DNA from: Mugil cephalus
Taxonomy: Eukaryota > Chordata > Actinopteri > Mugiliformes > Mugilidae
Direction of reading: 5' to 3'
NCBI RefSeq assembly: GCF_022458985.1
Contig: NC_061787.1
Coordinates: forward strand, 741,001-805,000
DNA: 64,000 bases
The notes beneath the pieces are model-generated. The model worked only from the letters and a program-made list of their open reading frames with translations. It made no database searches and was not told where the DNA came from. Both the position numbers and the translations under genes were made by a program. Within the stretch, counting starts at the first letter, position 1, and each line of letters opens with the position of its first letter. Of the stretch, positions 60,218 through 64,000 are shown one piece after another.

Positions 60218-63202
60218 ATGGCGGAGGAGCACTTCTATCTGGAGCTGAGCGAGAACCCGGTGCAGTTTGAACACGCGTCCAGCGTCAACAACGTCTTCTT
60301 CGACGAGGCTAACAAGCAGGTGAGCTAGCTGGCTAGCAAGTTAGTTAGCGTCACGTGAGTTACGTCAGCTAGCAAGCTAAAAACATTAGCTTTCCACTTG
60401 CACAGACTGTAAATAAAGATGGACGACGAAGCTAGTAGCGCTCCCCCTGGTGGCTGGAGCCCCCCCATGTTAGTGGGCGTGACTTGGGCCAAACTAAAAC
60501 ACAAAAATACACGTCAAATATTTTTTTCACGGATGGTTTCAGCCATTTTAGGTTTTCAATATGATACGGATGAACGTTCAAGTGTCATTTATTTGTATAA
60601 GTTTCGTTTTAGTTCGTTATTTGACGATAGCAACAGGATGTGACGTCATGGTGACCATGCAGTTGCAGTTGCCATGCCAACCGCTCCCTAAAGAGGTCGC
60701 GTGGGTGGACACGTAATTAATTAGTATTTAAAGCAAACATTTGTGGGAACTCTGGTAGATTCACAGCTGGTTTAAATAAAATTAATAAAGTACATCATCA
60801 GATAAGAAACAGAAACAAGACTAAACTAAAACTAAACTGATGATTGATTGAATTTGTTTTTACTGTTGTTTTATCAAATTCCTTTTTCACAAGTAACCAA
60901 CTGATCATTACAAGAGTCGGAAAACTAGTAAAAGTAAAAGTCAATTTGCCATGATTTAATTATTTGATTATTTTGGTTTGATAATTCTAGTATTAAGTGT
61001 ATTAATGTATATGTGAAAATTTAGACACTGATGAAAATGGATTTATATGTGTTCAAAACAGATTTTAAATTTTCTGTAAAAGAGTTTAAACATGTTTACA
61101 CCCTTCTGAGTTTTTTACATTTCTGCATAAAAATGACACAAAACCCTCAAAGGATTTTCACACAACAACAGGCAAAGAAAAAACAATTAAACCAATGAAG
61201 AAGACGTTTTATCTAGAAGAGTTTGAGGTGCAAAGCAGGACTGTACGTCCTGGCTCTAAACTCTGTCCTTTCAGGTGTTTGCGGTGCGTTCAGGTGGAGC
61301 GACAGGTGTGGTGGTCAAAGGCCCAGACGACAAGAGCAGCGTTGCCTTCAGGTACGTGTGTTTCATTTTCCATCGTGTCTCTGGCTCAGGTTTCCTTTTA
61401 ACATGTTCGTGAACACGTTTCCATCCTCAGGATGGACGATAAAGGAGAAGTGAAATGCATCAAGTTCTCCATCGGGAACAAGATCCTGGCCGTGCAGAGA
61501 ACCTCCAAGTCCGTGGTGAGTTCAGGGCCCGGCCTGTTTGCTGGATTATCAGGAAGCTTCACCCTCACTGAGTTTCTGTGTCTGCAGGATTTCATCAACT
61601 TCATACCGGACTATCCTCACACAGAGTTCACGCAGGAATGCAAGGTAGGCTCGGTCAGAGAGCGCCCCCCGGTGGCCGAGGGCGGCTCTGACTAAACGTG
61701 TCTGGTTTGTGTCCTGCAGACGAAGAATGCCAGCGTTTTAGGGTTCTGTTGGACCAACTGGAACGAGATCATCTTCGTGACGGACCAGGGGATCGAGTTC
61801 TACCAGGTGATCCCAGCATCTCTGTCACATTTTATTTCCAGACGTCACTTCATTTACTTCATTAGGAACATTCTTTATTTATCTTAGTGCTAGTTCTGCT
61901 TTTTGCCGTCATATTTGACTAAGGTGTGTTTTTTATTTTATTTTTTTAGCACATTTTGATAATAATATTGCTCAGTTTTTACACTGTGTCACCTAAATTA
62001 TTGTGTTCTTACCATTAAGTGTCGTCCTTCAAAAGTAACACACCTTAATATATATTTCTTATTTTCTCATTTATCTTTTAATTCACTTCAGTCATAATCA
62101 TAAATTCCAAATGTTTGATTAATTTATCAAACATTTGATTAATGAGTTGAATGTGTCGTCACAAACCGACATAAAAAGAATAAAAGATTAATCGTTTTGC
62201 ATTTATGATTAGAACTGAAGCAAATTCAAAGATTTAAAACAAGTACAAATACATATTAACCTGCTATTTTTATAAGTTGTTTTCTTTTGTCCCTCAATGG
62301 TAAGAAGGCAATAATTTAGGTCACAGATTATTATGGGATTTGAGTTTGAAATATGAATATTTGCTAAACGTTTGTGTGATTCTCAGAGTCACGGATTCGT
62401 ACGTATTATTTCCTCAGTTTTCTCGAGATCATGAGTTATTTATCTCATTATCTTTATGTTTTCTCCATAAAACGTTATCTAGTAAACACATCACATTACG
62501 TCATTATTATTGTTATTACTACATTATTACGTGCGTCCATCAGTCAGCGTGACAGCTCATATTATAAATATATATAAAATATAATATAAATATAGAATCT
62601 TCTGCTGATAAATATATAAATCTAAAACGTGCGTGACCTCTCAGGGCTCCGTAGTTTTTCTTTCTGTGCGTAACCTTGTGCCTGCGTTGAACGTGTGTCC
62701 AGGTGTTTCCAGACAAGCGAAGTCTGAAGCTGCTGAAGAGTCAGAGCATCAACGTGAACTGGTACCAGTACTGCCCGGAGACGTCCGTCATCCTGCTGTC
62801 CACCACCGTGCAGGGAAACGTCCTCCAGCCGTTCAGCTTCAGGGTAACGAGACGCGTCCTCCCGGCGACGTCCTCCCTCCAGTTTGTCCCTCGTCCTCAT
62901 TCGCTCGTCTCCTCCTTCAGAACGGCGCCATGTCCAAGATGAACAAGTTCGAGATCGAGCTGCCCGTCGTCCCCAAACCGGCCAAACTCAGCCTGTCCGA
63001 GCGGGACATCGCCATGGCAACCATGTACGAACGCCGGGCCCTGATTGGTTAGTTCAGACTCGGTCTGCTCGGCCGTGGACTCAGCCTCCTCTCCCTCTGT
63101 CTGTCTCCGCAGCTACAATCAGCTGTACGTGATGTACCTGAAGCATCACTCCAGGACGGCCAACAGTCCCAGCGCCGAGGTGGTGCTGTACCACCTGACC
63201 AG
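60218..63202 (+). CDS. rmc1: RMC1, regulator of Mon1-Ccz1 (5' part, runs off the window)
   Basis: Eight exons join in frame: 60218-60319 (MAEEHFYLELSENPVQFEHA...), 61275-61351 (VFAVRSGGATGVVVKGPDDK...), 61431-61515 (MDDKGEVKCIKFSIGNKILA...), 61588-61644 (DFINFIPDYPHTEFTQECK), 61720-61806 (TKNASVLGFCWTNWNEIIFV...), 62703-62843 (VFPDKRSLKLLKSQSINVNW...), 62921-63024 (LSLSERDIAMAT at its end) and 63113-63202 (YNQLYVMYLKHHSRTANSPS...). These match the N-terminal beta-propeller-like part of human RMC1 (C18orf8/Mic1), a subunit of the Mon1-Ccz1 Rab7 exchange factor on late endosomes and lysosomes. The ATG sits in AAGATGG with good context. The remaining exons lie beyond 64000. riok3 and rmc1 are neighbours in human too. 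Confidence 0.95.
60402..60730. repeat. Partial copy of the 511-bp element in rmc1 intron 1
   Basis: Begins with the intact left end (AGACTGTAAATAAAGATGGA), then CCATGTTAGTGGGCGTGACT, GTTCAAGTGTCATTTATTTG and ATGCCAACCGCTCCCTAAAG. The right half is missing. Confidence 0.8.
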
Positions 63203-64000
63203 GTAAACTCACCTGAGGCTCGCCCAGCGGCCCGGGCTGAAGCTTTTATTTCACGCATTCAGGATGTTTTTATACGGCCGAACGTCGGAGGGTTTCCTTT
63301 CTCCAGGCTGGTTTCTTCTGCAGAAACGTGTTCGTTAGTTTGTGAATTAAACCAGAGTTTTCTGGATAAAGCTCTCATCCTGTCACAGGTTTGGTTAAAC
63401 CGACACAAACACATGAATAAAACACAACTAAAGCTAGTTCTGCTTTAGCAAATAGTTACACATATTTATTCTGTGACACTAGATCTGAGAGCTCCACTTA
63501 TTTAGTGTAACGCTCCTGAATAAATATAATTTAGTGGTAATTTCCAAAGGAATTAACAACATTTAAAACCAAAAGAAGAATGAGACGTTTTCTCTCAGAC
63601 ATATCTGTATCTGACGCTACAACATTTCTACTCATGAGGAGGTTTATTAAACGTGTGGGTATAAAAGTTTATCTCTAAAAACACTCGATGATGATGATGC
63701 AGGAGGTCATGTGACCAGTTCATCTGGATCCATCTTCCTCAAAGTGACGAGAGTTTAACAGTTACAGCTCGATCACTTTCCTTTCTGTAGGAGGATAAAA
63801 CCAGATTTCATGATGAATTCTGTGTCACTGTTTAAAGATTAAACTCATGGACTCCTTCCCTCCTTCCCTCCTTCCCTCCTTCTCTCCTTCCTTCCTTCCC
63901 TCCTTCCCTCCTTCTCTCTCCTCCTCCTCTTCCCTCCTCTCCTTCCCCTCCCCTTCCCTCCTCCTTCCTCCTTCCCCCCTTCCCTCCCTCCTTCCCTCCT
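63203..64000. other. rmc1: rmc1 intron with a (CCTT)n tract at the window edge
   Basis: No exon was recognised. From about 63851 to the end the sequence is an uninterrupted pyrimidine tract of CCTT/CCTCC/TCTCC units, truncated by the window edge. Confidence 0.7.

Overview
This is nuclear DNA from a ray-finned fish, most likely a teleost, though I cannot name the species. It shows GT-AG introns, large amounts of micro- and minisatellite DNA, a tRNA-derived SINE and several short inverted-repeat elements. The exons spell out four vertebrate proteins in a compact arrangement: about 34 kb for a gene that spans far more in mammals. All gene models below were built by joining exons by eye, using splice sites, reading phase and recalled human homologues. 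No alignment or transcript data were available.

Layout. Positions 1-3380 hold no recognisable gene. Positions 3662-37785 (+) hold asph, the complex aspartate beta-hydroxylase / junctin / junctate locus. It has a first exon at 3662, a second likely promoter and first exon near 6981, a membrane-anchor exon (9761), a junctin-type mini-exon (10625) and an EF-hand exon (12407). Two alternative C-terminal exons follow: a triadin-like one at 14137-14381 and a very long charged coiled-coil one at 20720-22313. Then come a run of small acidic phase-1/phase-1 exons and the complete TPR and catalytic region ending at 37785. Positions 40845-46071 (-) hold clvs1 (clavesin-1, a CRAL-TRIO lipid-binding protein), convergent with asph. 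Positions 50479-58718 (+) hold a complete riok3 (RIO kinase 3). Positions 60218-63202 (+) hold the first eight coding exons of rmc1 (Mon1-Ccz1 complex subunit), which runs off the window.

How the genes work together. The asph locus makes an ER/SR type II membrane protein whose luminal part changes by splicing: the hydroxylase, or short calcium-store scaffolds related to junctin and triadin. The other three genes are housekeeping or neuronal trafficking genes with no operon-like link. In human, ASPH lies beside CLVS1, and TRDN (triadin) lies near CLVS2. The triadin-like exon found here inside asph fits an old duplication of an ASPH/TRDN-clavesin block.

Repeats. asph introns carry four minisatellites built from related 28-38 bp units, and a separate 1.9 kb array of a 24-bp unit that is open in several frames. 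There are also a complete 511-bp element with about 22-bp inverted ends (39198-39708) and dispersed fragments of it, two other dispersed families, and a SINE in a riok3 intron.
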